Assembly: GCA_021787845.1 (NCBI GenBank)
Contig: JAJYLH010000008.1
Coordinates: 62,001 to 126,000 of the forward strand
DNA: 64,000 nt
DNA from: Myxococcales bacterium
Lineage (GTDB): Bacteria; Myxococcota; Myxococcia; Myxococcales; JAJYLH01
Reading direction: 5' to 3'
Below are positions 35,141 to 43,677 of the stretch, piece by piece (the first letter of the stretch is position 1; every line of letters begins with the position of its first letter). The notes beneath the pieces are model-generated. The model worked only from the letters and a program-made list of their open reading frames with translations. It did no database searches and was not told the DNA's origin. Made by a program: the position numbers and the translations under genes.

Positions 35141-36244
35141 TTGTGGGACGTCCCTTTCTTCGACCTCACCCGCCAATACCATGCCTTGCGCACGGAGATC
35201 CTGGAGGCCGTCGACCGGGTTCTCTCCGAGGCGGCGTTGAGCCAAGGGCCTTACGTGGAACGTTTCGAAGCGGGCTTCGCCGAGCTCTGTGGCACACGGT
35301 ACTGCGCGGGCGTGAGCTCAGGGACCGATTCGCTCCACCTCGCGCTCCGGGCGCTCGGCGTCGGACCGGGAGACGAGGTCATCGTCCCCGCGAACACGTT
35401 TGTCGCCACCGCTTGGGCTCCTCTCTACCTCGGTGCGCGGCCCGTCTTCGTCGACGTCGATCCCCTCACTTGGAACATCGATCCGCAGGCGGTCACGGTG
35501 GCGCTCGGTCCTCGGACGCGTGCGGTCATTGCCGTCCACCTCTACGGCCAGCCCGCGGACATGGACGCCTTGCGAGCCGTCACGGCCGGGCGTGAGGTCG
35601 CGTTGCTGGAGGATGCCGCGCAAGCGCACGGCGCGCGCTACCGTGGGCGGCCGGTCGGTAGCCTCGGCGTGGCGGCGGCGTTCTCATTCTATCCGTCGAA
35701 GAACCTCGCGGCCTACGGCGAGGCGGGCGCGGTGACCACGTCGCGCCCCGACCTGGTCGCGCGGGTCCAAACCATGCGTAACCAGGGAGTACGCCGGCCT
35801 GGCCGGCACGAGGTGCTTGGCTTCAACATGCGGATGGACGGCGTCCAGGCGGCGGTGCTGCTGGTGAAGCTGCGTCATCTCGCTGAATGGAATGCCCGCC
35901 GCGCGAGCATCGCCGAACGCTATCGGGCGGCCCTTCGGGGCACTGGCCTGGCGGCACGCACCGAACCCGGGGATGTCGAGCCCGTTCACCATCTGTTCGT
36001 CGTGCAGGCCTCGGACCGCGAGGCGCTCGAGCAGCACCTTCACCGCCGCGGCATCGAGACCCGGCGCCACTACGAGCTACCGTGTCACCTGCAGCCGGCT
36101 CTGGCCGCCTACGGCGGCGGGCCCGGCTCGTTGCCCATCGCGGAGCGCCTCGCCGAGCATGGGGTCTCGCTGCCGCTCTTTCCGGAGATGACCGATGCGC
36201 AGGTGGAGCAGGTCGCCGCGGCGCTGGCCGAGTCAGGTCGATGA
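35141..36244 (+). CDS. DegT/DnrJ/EryC1 aminotransferase 1
   Basis: A PLP-dependent sugar aminotransferase, 367 residues if started at TTG 35141, which follows a perfect AAGGAG by six bases and gives the typical N terminus WDVPFFDLTRQY. An ATG at 35090 is an alternative. Family blocks: SSGTDSLHLALRALGVGPGD, ANTFVATAW, LEDAAQAHGA, and FYPSKNLAAYGEAGAV with the PLP Lys near 187. Such enzymes install the amino group on C3 or C4 of keto sugar nucleotides using glutamate. It overlaps the epimerase gene by ATGA, so they are translationally coupled. The closest functional guess is a WlbC-like C3 aminotransferase. Confidence 0.92.
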   Translation: MWDVPFFDLTRQYHALRTEILEAVDRVLSEAALSQGPYVERFEAGFAELCGTRYCAGVSSGTDSLHLALRALGVGPGDEVIVPANTFVATAWAPLYLGARPVFVDVDPLTWNIDPQAVTVALGPRTRAVIAVHLYGQPADMDALRAVTAGREVALLEDAAQAHGARYRGRPVGSLGVAAAFSFYPSKNLAAYGEAGAVTTSRPDLVARVQTMRNQGVRRPGRHEVLGFNMRMDGVQAAVLLVKLRHLAEWNARRASIAERYRAALRGTGLAARTEPGDVEPVHHLFVVQASDREALEQHLHRRGIETRRHYELPCHLQPALAAYGGGPGSLPIAERLAEHGVSLPLFPEMTDAQVEQVAAALAESGR

Positions 36245-37254
36245 GCAACCCGGTCCGAGTCCTTGTCACGGGTGGGGCCGGCTTCATCGGTTCCCACCTG
36301 GTTGATCGTCTGCTCGCCGGCGGCTACCGGGTACGTGTCCTCGACAATCTGAGCAACGGGAGTCTGGATCGCCTCGGCTCCGCCCTCGCCGCGGGAGCGG
36401 AGCTCGAGCTTGGTGACGTCCTCGACGCGGACATCTGTCGACGCGTGACCGAGAGCATCGATGTCGTATACCACCTGGCGTGCCTGGGCGTGCGCCACAG
36501 CCTCCACGCGCCGGTCGAGAACCTGCGGGTGAACACGATGGGGGCCGCCCGAGTCTTCGAGGCTGCGCGAAGCGCCGGCGTTCGCCGCGTCGTCTACGTT
36601 TCGTCGTCCGAGGTCTACGGCGGCACCACGGCCGTCCCCCAGTCCGCCGGGGCGACCCCACCGGCGCCGTTGACGCCGTACGCCGCGGGCAAGCTCGCGG
36701 GCGAGCATGTCGCCCGGGCCTACGCTTCGACATTCGGGCTGGACGCGGTGGTCTTGCGCTTGTTCAACACCTACGGCCCGCGCTCCCACCACGAGGGCGA
36801 CGCGGGCGAGCTCATCCCGCGAACGATCACGCGGCTGCTGACTGGTCAGCCACCGGTCGTCTTCGGCGATGGTGGTGCCTCGCGCGACCTCGTCTATGTC
36901 GAGGACATGGCCGAGGCTCTAGCGCGCGCACTCGAGATCCGGGCGCTGTCCGGACAAACGCTCGACGTGGGCAGCGGCGTCGAGCTCTCGGTGCGCGAGA
37001 TCGTCGCGCGCCTACAGGAGCTGACCGACACTGGCGGCCGCGTGCCGCTGCGCCTGCCGGCCCGACCAGGAGATACGCAGCGGCTGCGCGCCGATCCGAA
37101 CCCGTTCGCCCGGGCGACGGGCTTCGTTCCTCGGACCGACCTCGACGACGGTTTGCGGCGGACGGTGGCTTATTTTCGCGACCTGAACGCGCGCGGGCTG
37201 CTGGATGTGATGCCACCGTTGACAAACTGGGGCGAGGACGGAGGCGGACGGTGA
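36241..37254 (+). CDS. NAD-dependent sugar epimerase/dehydratase
   Basis: A 337-residue extended short-chain dehydrogenase acting on nucleotide sugars. The NAD motif is TGGAGFIGSHLVD near residue 9; catalytic residues are Ser in VYVSSSEVYGG and the Tyr-x3-Lys in TPYAAGKLAGE (about 148-152), followed by RLFNTYGPR. It starts at the ATG overlapping the upstream stop and ends overlapping the next GTG, so it is coupled on both sides. It could be a 4-epimerase, a 4,6-dehydratase or a UDP-glucuronate-type enzyme; sequence alone does not decide. Confidence 0.92.
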   Translation: MSNPVRVLVTGGAGFIGSHLVDRLLAGGYRVRVLDNLSNGSLDRLGSALAAGAELELGDVLDADICRRVTESIDVVYHLACLGVRHSLHAPVENLRVNTMGAARVFEAARSAGVRRVVYVSSSEVYGGTTAVPQSAGATPPAPLTPYAAGKLAGEHVARAYASTFGLDAVVLRLFNTYGPRSHHEGDAGELIPRTITRLLTGQPPVVFGDGGASRDLVYVEDMAEALARALEIRALSGQTLDVGSGVELSVREIVARLQELTDTGGRVPLRLPARPGDTQRLRADPNPFARATGFVPRTDLDDGLRRTVAYFRDLNARGLLDVMPPLTNWGEDGGGR

Positions 37255-38405
37255 CGCGCATACCGATCGCACGCCCACTTCTGGGTGACACCGAGCAAGA
37301 CGCCGTCGCCGAGGTGTTGCGGAGCGGGTGGATTACGCAAGGCCCGCGAGTCGAGGCGTTCGAGAAGGCCGTCGCCGCACGGGTCGGCGCCCGAGAAGCG
37401 GTAGCGGTTTCGAGCTGCACCGCTGCCTTGCACCTGGCACTCGTCGTGGCCGGCGTCGGTCCCGGCGACGAGGTGATCTGCCCGAGCCTCAGCTTCGTCG
37501 CGACCGCCAACGCCATTGTGCATGCCGGAGCGCGTCCGGTTTTCGCCGAGGTCGATCCGGCGACCTGGTGTCTGGACCCGGCCGACGTTGAGACCCGCAT
37601 CACCGAGCGGACGCGGGCGGTGATGCCGGTACATCAGGTGGGAATGCCCGCCGACCTGGACGGGCTTGGGGCTGTGTGCGGCCGGCATGGGCTCCAGCTC
37701 ATCGAGGATGCGGCCTGCGCTCTGGGTTCGGAATACCACGGGCGCCCTGTCGGCGCCGGCGCCTATCTCGCTTGCTTTTCCTTCCACCCACGCAAGATCC
37801 TGACCACCGGGGAAGGTGGGATGATCGTCACCTCCAGCTCGGAGCTGGCATCCCGGTTGCGGCGCTTGCGCCACCATGGGATGTCGATCGACGATCGTGT
37901 CCGGCACGAGGCCAACACGCCGCTCGAAGAGGACTACCTCGAACGAGGGTGGAACTACCGGATGAGCGACCTGCACGCCGCGGTCGGCCTGGCGCAGCTC
38001 GAGCGCCTCGGCGGTATCCTCGATGCCCGGCGGCAGATCGTCGCGCGCTACCGCCGGGCGCTGGCGGGCCTCCCAGCCATGCTCGCACCCTTCGAGCCGC
38101 CCGGTCGGCGGACGAACCACCAGTCGCTGGGGCTGACGCTCCTGCCTGACGCGCCCATCAGCCGAGACGCGCTGATGGCAAGGTTGCTCGATGCCGGGAT
38201 CGCGACGCGACGCGGAATCATGACCATCCACCGCGCGTCGGCCTACCGGGACGCCGTGGGCGACCTGCGTCTGCCCCATTCGGAGGAAGTGTCCGACCGC
38301 AGCCTGCTCTTGCCGCTGTTCGTGCCGATGAACGGCGAAACCGTCGATCGCGTGTGCGCCGAGTTGCGCTGCGCGCTCAGCGGCTGTCGACAACTCGAGC
38401 GGTAG
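37251..38405 (+). CDS. DegT/DnrJ/EryC1 aminotransferase 2
   Basis: A second PLP sugar aminotransferase of 384 residues, starting at GTG 37251 with GGAGG six bases upstream and overlapping the epimerase stop. N-terminal IPIARPLLGDTEQ resembles ArnB/PseC-like members; SSCTAALHLALVVAGVGPGD, EDAACALGSEY and FSFHPRKILTTGEGGM (PLP Lys near 180) follow. NYRMSDLHAAVGLAQL is the substrate-side signature. The differing N terminus suggests a 4-amino rather than a 3-amino transferase, so the pathway may make a diamino sugar; inference only. It is the last gene of the operon and converges with the propeller-like membrane protein 39 bp away. Confidence 0.92.
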   Translation: MTRIPIARPLLGDTEQDAVAEVLRSGWITQGPRVEAFEKAVAARVGAREAVAVSSCTAALHLALVVAGVGPGDEVICPSLSFVATANAIVHAGARPVFAEVDPATWCLDPADVETRITERTRAVMPVHQVGMPADLDGLGAVCGRHGLQLIEDAACALGSEYHGRPVGAGAYLACFSFHPRKILTTGEGGMIVTSSSELASRLRRLRHHGMSIDDRVRHEANTPLEEDYLERGWNYRMSDLHAAVGLAQLERLGGILDARRQIVARYRRALAGLPAMLAPFEPPGRRTNHQSLGLTLLPDAPISRDALMARLLDAGIATRRGIMTIHRASAYRDAVGDLRLPHSEEVSDRSLLLPLFVPMNGETVDRVCAELRCALSGCRQLER

Positions 38406-38444
38406 GCGCTGGCTGTCCTGGGAGCAACGGCCGCGGGAAGGCCA

Positions 38445-39998
38445 TCAGTGCTTTGGTGCTCCCCCTGCGTCGGTCACGGGAGCGAGGACGGGAAGCGCCG
38501 AGGCAGGAATCCGGATGAGCCCGGCCTTGCTGGCGGCGTAGACGGCGCCGGACGTCGGGTCGAACGCCAGCGCGCGCAGGTAGCGGCCGACGAAGATCGG
38601 GCGGCCGACCCGCGTCATCGACGGCAGGCTGTAGGTACGCACGCCCCCGTCCCAGGCGCCGCCGACGAAGACGCGCTGTCCAAGCACGTCGGCCGTAATC
38701 GGCCGCGGGATGAAGCCGACCGGTACCGTTCGCACAGGGTCGAGGTCCGTGAGGCGGTAGAGGTGGACGGCGTTTCGAACGATGTCGGTCTGCAGAAGGA
38801 GGCCCACCTGGGGAGCGGTGGTCAGGCACCCGGCTCCGAAGTAGACGTGCTGGGTGAAAAGCCTTCGGGTCTCGAGGTCGAACGCCCCGACGAGCGTGCC
38901 GGCGAAAGCCAGATAGGCGTATCGGCTTCCTGGCGCATGAACACCGTCAAGAATGTTGACCGCAACACCCTTCCGGGGACGGAGATCGATCCATCGCACG
39001 GCGCGGGGGTTCGAGGCTGAGAACACCCCGTACCGGCCTTCCTGGCCGAAGGCGAACATCTGGTCGCGCGAGACGTCGTACACGAGGTTGTTGACCTCCG
39101 GCGTCGAGACCTTGTCGACAAGCCGCAGGCGGTGGCGCCTGGTCAGCCGAAACACCGCGATGTCGCTTCCGCGCCTGCCGCGACCGACCAGCGTGACCCA
39201 TACCTGATGGCGGGCGGCGTCGTAGGCGAAGCTTTCCGGAAGCTTCTCCGCTCCCAGCGCGGTTACCGACAGCGGTCCGGCGGAGGGTCGGTCGAGCGAA
39301 TACACCGCCAAGCGATTGCCCTGAGGATTGCGCCAAAACGGGGTCATCTGGTTGCTGGCCGATTTGAACGAGGCCAGAAGAAGACGTTCCTGGGGCAGGA
39401 TGAGGATTTTGTAAGGCTGTGATCCGGTGCTCATCCACGAAAGAGGTGAAATCCGCTGTATCGGCTGCCGGGCGCTCTCGACCTGCCACTCGTGACTCGA
39501 CGGGGGGTGCCAAAGCCAGGTCACCGCCACGAGCCAGGCTGTCCCCTCGAGCAGGACGCAGGTGGCGACCACGAGCCGCAGCACAGGCCGCAAGGCCGGG
39601 ATTCGCGTCCATGCGACGGTTCGTGCGGCGAGCGCCACGACGGCGACCGACACCATCGCAACCAGACCGAGACCGGAAAAGAGTGCCACGATCGCGGTTC
39701 CCAGGAACAAAGAGAAAGCCAGAATCAGTGTCGCCCCGAGGTAGGCGACCCACCGCAGCGGCGCGGTGACCTGGCGCGCCCGAGGGGGGAGGCGGTCCAC
39801 GAAGGCGAGCGAGGCGCCGGCGGCCAGCCAGATGGCCGCCAGCTCCGGCCAGAGGTCCGGCCTTGGAAACAAGAGCCAGCGGGCACTCACCGCGAGGATC
39901 AGCGCATACGCCAGGACGGTCCAGGGCCAGAGCCACTTGGCAAGCGCGCCAAAGCCCGGTCGGCGACTGACTTCCTCGGCTCTCTTGCCCGCGCTCAC
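38445..39998 (-). CDS. Second membrane protein with C-terminal beta-propeller-like domain
   Basis: A 517-residue protein with the same layout as 26415-28052. About five hydrophobic helices lie within residues 20-170 (WTVLAYALILAVSARWLLF, ATLILAFSLFLGTAIVALF and others), followed by about 340 residues of short beta repeats (VYSLDRPSAGPL, VWVTLVGRGRRGSDIAVFRL, PVGFIPRPITADVLGQRVFVGG) suggesting a YVTN/WD-like propeller outside the membrane. Sequence similarity to the other copy is low, so common origin is suggested only by architecture. It starts at GTG 39998. No enzyme motif is seen; a sensor, receptor or assembly scaffold role is possible. Confidence 0.75.
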   Translation of the reverse strand: MSAGKRAEEVSRRPGFGALAKWLWPWTVLAYALILAVSARWLLFPRPDLWPELAAIWLAAGASLAFVDRLPPRARQVTAPLRWVAYLGATLILAFSLFLGTAIVALFSGLGLVAMVSVAVVALAARTVAWTRIPALRPVLRLVVATCVLLEGTAWLVAVTWLWHPPSSHEWQVESARQPIQRISPLSWMSTGSQPYKILILPQERLLLASFKSASNQMTPFWRNPQGNRLAVYSLDRPSAGPLSVTALGAEKLPESFAYDAARHQVWVTLVGRGRRGSDIAVFRLTRRHRLRLVDKVSTPEVNNLVYDVSRDQMFAFGQEGRYGVFSASNPRAVRWIDLRPRKGVAVNILDGVHAPGSRYAYLAFAGTLVGAFDLETRRLFTQHVYFGAGCLTTAPQVGLLLQTDIVRNAVHLYRLTDLDPVRTVPVGFIPRPITADVLGQRVFVGGAWDGGVRTYSLPSMTRVGRPIFVGRYLRALAFDPTSGAVYAASKAGLIRIPASALPVLAPVTDAGGAPKH

Positions 39999-40146
39999 TT
40001 AGGACCCCATCGGACGAGATCCAATGGCGTGGGGCGCTCGAAATCTGGGGGCTCTGGCCTGGCCAGCGAGAATCTTCATCGGCGCGAGACTAGACCGGCG
40101 TCGTTTCCACCGTCAAGCCGGCGCAGTCAGAGGGGAGAAACTCGGC

Positions 40147-41118
40147 TCAGGCAGGCGTCCGACGAACCAGGTACACGTCGCCGCCCTGGCAACGAAATCC
40201 GGCATCCTCCACCACCCGCAGCATGTTCGGGGCCCCCAGCCGAACGCGTCCGGTCAGAAAGCGCACGCGCGGCGCCAGATGCCGCACGACGCCGCGCTCC
40301 AACGCGTGTCCGTAGCCGCGGCCATGCACCGTCGGGTCCGTGAAAGTGACACGCTCGTGCGTGAACAGGTGCGAGGCGACACCCTCGGGATAGCGAGAAA
40401 TCGCGCTGGCGTTGAAGCCCACCGGCGCGCCGCGGTCCAACAGGGTCACCGACAGGTCAGCGAACCGCCCGGCACAGCAGTTGCGAGTCATCTCAACGAG
40501 GTACTCGCGCCGGCGCTGGGCGGGCAGGTCGGGCTCGTGCTCGAGCCACGAGATCCCCCTCACTCGCTCGGCCATGTCCAGCACGCGATCCAGGTGCGCC
40601 TGCTCGAAGGGAATCACCTCGAAAGCGCCCGCCGGCTCGCGGACCAGCGCCGCCGATTCGATCGCTTGCGTGTCGCAGACCATTTTGAGGCTGGTCCACG
40701 CGACGCGCCACCCGGTCCGTTGGAGAATCGCGATCGCTCCGTGGCAACGACCGTCCACGACCGCATGAACGTGCTCGAGACCGAGCCGGCGAGCTTCAGG
40801 TCCCAGCCTCGCGGCGAGCGCAGCCTCCGCCTCGGCCGAGCTTCCTTCGAAGACGGTCACCTGGCCCCTGGCCACCCCGAAGAACGCGGTGTCCCAGGCC
40901 GAGGGGGTGAGCACCGCCACGCCCTCGAGCTCGCGCCCGCCAGCGGCGCCAAGGACGACGCCGCCCTGCTCCGCGTCAGACGCGACCTGCGCCCTCGCGA
41001 GCCGGGCGACCGCCGCGCTGTCCAGAAGCCGGTCCCACGTCGCGGCATGCCAGGTGTGGCGCCGGAAGAATGCCTCCACCGCGTCGAGGTCCGTTCGCCC
41101 GAGTCGTACGACATCCAT
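40147..41118 (-). CDS. GNAT-family N-acetyltransferase-like protein
   Basis: A 323-residue protein that appears to contain two GNAT-like halves. The C-terminal one has TVHGRGYGHALERGVVRHLA, the acetyl-CoA-binding R/Q-x-x-G-x-G/A block, and PNMLRVVEDAGFR. The N-terminal half (1-150) ends in ILQRTGWRVAWTSLKMV, a diverged copy. The ATG at 41118 overlaps the glycosyltransferase stop by four bases (ATGA). It probably acylates the product of the ligase-glycosyltransferase operon; the acceptor is unknown. Confidence 0.82.
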   Translation of the reverse strand: MDVVRLGRTDLDAVEAFFRRHTWHAATWDRLLDSAAVARLARAQVASDAEQGGVVLGAAGGRELEGVAVLTPSAWDTAFFGVARGQVTVFEGSSAEAEAALAARLGPEARRLGLEHVHAVVDGRCHGAIAILQRTGWRVAWTSLKMVCDTQAIESAALVREPAGAFEVIPFEQAHLDRVLDMAERVRGISWLEHEPDLPAQRRREYLVEMTRNCCAGRFADLSVTLLDRGAPVGFNASAISRYPEGVASHLFTHERVTFTDPTVHGRGYGHALERGVVRHLAPRVRFLTGRVRLGAPNMLRVVEDAGFRCQGGDVYLVRRTPA

Positions 41119-41837
41119 CAGCCGGCTCTCCCCGCGCGGGTATTCTCCAGTTTGAACCGGACCGCCGCGAGCAGTGCTTCGGCGGCGAGCCGGCTCAGGC
41201 GTACAGCTCCATAAGATGAACGTCCCTCCCTTGCGCGCGAGAAGTCGATGTTCACCTCGGCCAGTCGCGAGCGCACCAGCGTCCTCAGCCAATGGGCGAA
41301 GGCCGGATCGCGGAATGCCTCGATCCCGGTTTCGCGCCGCCAGGCTTTGACGAGGCACGCGACATCGTGCACGCGCAAGCCGGACAGTCGCCGCAGCAGC
41401 GAGTTGAGCGCCTTCGATCCGGCTCGGCGCCACAAGGGGTCGTTCCGCCTCGTGCGCCTGCCGCAGACCACGTCGGTCGTGACATCGAGGCGCGACGCCA
41501 GTGCTGGCAACACCCATGGATCGTGCTGGAGGTGTGCCTCGGTGGTCACGACGACGGTCGTGTCGGCCGCCCGAAACCCTTCCAACAGCGCCGAGTGAAG
41601 ACCCCTGTTTCTTCGGAACCGCAGCAAGCGGACACCGTCCCGGCCCTCTGCCCACGCATCGAGCACCTCACCGGAGCCGTCGGTGCTGCCGTCGTCGACC
41701 AGGACGACCCTCATTCGCTTCCCGACCCCCTCTCGGAGGGTGTCCACTTGCTCCAGCGTACGAGCGAGGTTGGGGGCCTCGTTGAAGACCGGAATGAGCA
41801 GGGTGAAAGCGCCTCCGTCGGTCACGGGCGTTCTCAT
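41118..41837 (-). CDS. Family 2 glycosyltransferase
   Basis: A 239-residue GT-A glycosyltransferase. It opens with FTLLIPVFNEAPNLARTLEQ, has VVLVDDGSTDGSGEVLD with the nucleotide-binding Asp residues, and RFRRNRGLHSALLEGF. Where related enzymes have a DADLQ-like metal site it reads TTEAHLQHDP, so the usual DxD is altered (Glu-Ala-His). No transmembrane segments are present, unlike DPM-type enzymes with C-terminal helices. It overlaps both neighbours by ATGA and is translationally coupled between the ligase and GNAT genes. Confidence 0.88.
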   Translation of the reverse strand: MRTPVTDGGAFTLLIPVFNEAPNLARTLEQVDTLREGVGKRMRVVLVDDGSTDGSGEVLDAWAEGRDGVRLLRFRRNRGLHSALLEGFRAADTTVVVTTEAHLQHDPWVLPALASRLDVTTDVVCGRRTRRNDPLWRRAGSKALNSLLRRLSGLRVHDVACLVKAWRRETGIEAFRDPAFAHWLRTLVRSRLAEVNIDFSRAREGRSSYGAVRLSRLAAEALLAAVRFKLENTRAGRAG

Positions 41838-43138
41838 CGCCTGCGCCGGTCGTGGAAGCGTTGCGGCTTCCTCTTGCCGTCGACGGCGACGCTGCGTGCG
41901 ACCTCCTGCGCCGTGGTCACCACGACCTCCGGCCGGAAACGCATTCTGGCCAGGAAGCGGCCGACGATCGTGCCGGTGAGCGTGCCGGCGTCCACGCCGT
42001 CGGCGGGCGCCGCGTGGATTCTCAACTGTTCGCACCCAACCTCATCCGTGTATGCCTCGAACCAGTAGTCCTCGACTCCGGGCTCCGCGAGGAGGAGGCT
42101 CTCCACTGCCGACGGGTAGAGCGACACACCACCCTTCGGCTTGAGCATGTCGTCCAGTCTTCCGATGATCGGCCCCAAGCGGTCCGACGTGAGACCGCAC
42201 TTGCACGGCTCGCGGACCAGGAACGTGACATCCTCGATGGCATAGCGGATCAGGGGGAGGCCCCGGTAGAGCAGCGAGGTCGCGACCAGCCGTCCGGGCT
42301 TCCCGTCCGGCAGCGGCGTGCCTGTCGTCGGGTCTACCACCTCGAACCAGTGGGCTTCCGGGTGCGTGTGGAAGCCTTGATGGGCGTCACATTCTGCTCC
42401 ACTGAAACCCAGTTCCGTGGTGCCGTAGACGGCCCTGACGTCGACGCCCGGCCAGAGACGCTCGATCTCGCGCCCCAGCTCATTGCGGCCGAGTCCCTCC
42501 TCGAGAACGTTCTCGTTAACGACGAGCAGCTTGCGCACGCCCAACCGTTTCCCGACGGCGGCCAGGCCCAGCCGGCGACTGAAGCTCGCGGTCGCGAAGA
42601 ACCCATCCGCGCCGAGCTCGGCCGCGGTCTGCACTTGCCCATCCGAGTCCCCCGCCCCGAACCTGACCGTCCCCGCGCCTGCGGCCTGGAACGACATCCA
42701 GAAGTCGATGCCCGCGACCCACATCTTCGCGCCGAGCGGTAGGGTGAGCTGGAAGAGGTCGCCCTCCTCGACTCCGGCGACTCGGAGCAACTCGCCCCCC
42801 TGGTGCCCGAGATGCGCCAGATCCCCGGCGCTGTACCGGAACACGACGGGCAACCCGGTGGTCCCGCTGGTGACAAAGACTTCCCGGGTCCCGCGGGGGG
42901 GGACGGTCTGCAGCTCGGCCAGGTGCTCGCGCAGGTCGGACTTTGTCATCAGGGGTAGTCGGTACAGGTCGTCAGCCGATCGCACGCCGTCGGGGTCGAG
43001 CCCGACCGCGGCCATCCGCCGACGATGGAACGGGCTCGTGGCCGCCGCGAAGCGCAGCAGGTCCCGCAGGGCGGCGACGCGCCAGGCCTGCGCCTCCTCG
43101 TGGCTCCATCGGAAAGACCCCCCAACCGACGCCTTCAT
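41834..43138 (-). CDS. Phenylacetate-CoA ligase-like (PaaK/CapK) adenylating enzyme
   Basis: A 434-residue member of the adenylate-forming superfamily, PaaK/CapK-like. The P-loop is VFVTSGTTGLPVVF (about 85-98); VYGTTELGFSG and IGRLDDMLKPKGGVSLYPS are the ATP- and hinge-associated motifs. A Cys pair in REPCKCG could hold metal. CapK-type members in polysaccharide clusters are thought to activate carboxylic acids for transfer to sugars. From ATG 43138 it heads a coupled three-gene operon with a glycosyltransferase and a GNAT protein, consistent with attachment of an acyl or amino-acyl group to a glycan. The substrate acid is unknown. Confidence 0.88.
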   Translation of the reverse strand: MKASVGGSFRWSHEEAQAWRVAALRDLLRFAAATSPFHRRRMAAVGLDPDGVRSADDLYRLPLMTKSDLREHLAELQTVPPRGTREVFVTSGTTGLPVVFRYSAGDLAHLGHQGGELLRVAGVEEGDLFQLTLPLGAKMWVAGIDFWMSFQAAGAGTVRFGAGDSDGQVQTAAELGADGFFATASFSRRLGLAAVGKRLGVRKLLVVNENVLEEGLGRNELGREIERLWPGVDVRAVYGTTELGFSGAECDAHQGFHTHPEAHWFEVVDPTTGTPLPDGKPGRLVATSLLYRGLPLIRYAIEDVTFLVREPCKCGLTSDRLGPIIGRLDDMLKPKGGVSLYPSAVESLLLAEPGVEDYWFEAYTDEVGCEQLRIHAAPADGVDAGTLTGTIVGRFLARMRFRPEVVVTTAQEVARSVAVDGKRKPQRFHDRRRR

Positions 43139-43677
43139 CGCACCACCCTGCAAAGGGACCTGCCGTCGATGTCCCTCTACCAGCTCGCCTGGGCGGATGT
43201 CAAACGGCGGGGACCCACCGGGCGCAACTTCCTTCCGATTCTCGTCGGTATTTCCCGAGGGCCGCTCGCCCGGGTGCCGAGCAAGAAACTTGGTGCTTCT
43301 TCCTCCAACGCGCATGCCGGCAGCCTAAGATCATCTCCTTCGAATGCGTGGCCGCGAGGCTAGCCAAAGGCTCCTGGTTCATCGATCGACTTCTGTAGGA
43401 GCCACTTCTCCGCATCTGGCGTAAACCCGCCAGACGCTCCACGCGCGGTTCAAGGTTGGCCTCGTGCTCGACCTGAAGACGATTGACCCCTGCGTCCCGA
43501 AAGTCGAAGTTCCCAGGTACCCGGTAGCCCCGGCCTGTCCCACCGATTCGAGCAGACGCACAGCTTGGCTGGCCCGCGTGGCAGGCACCAGGGACGCTTG
43601 TATCTTACCCTCAGACGCGCGAGCCAGTCGCCTCCTCGCTTGAGCGGAAAGTCCATTCCCGGCCCAGGGGAACCCCT
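43139..43677. other. Intergenic region
   Basis: No gene, RNA or strong repeat is seen in these 539 bp, apart from the 18-base string shared with about 24981. Small open frames on the minus strand lack ribosome sites. Confidence 0.4.
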
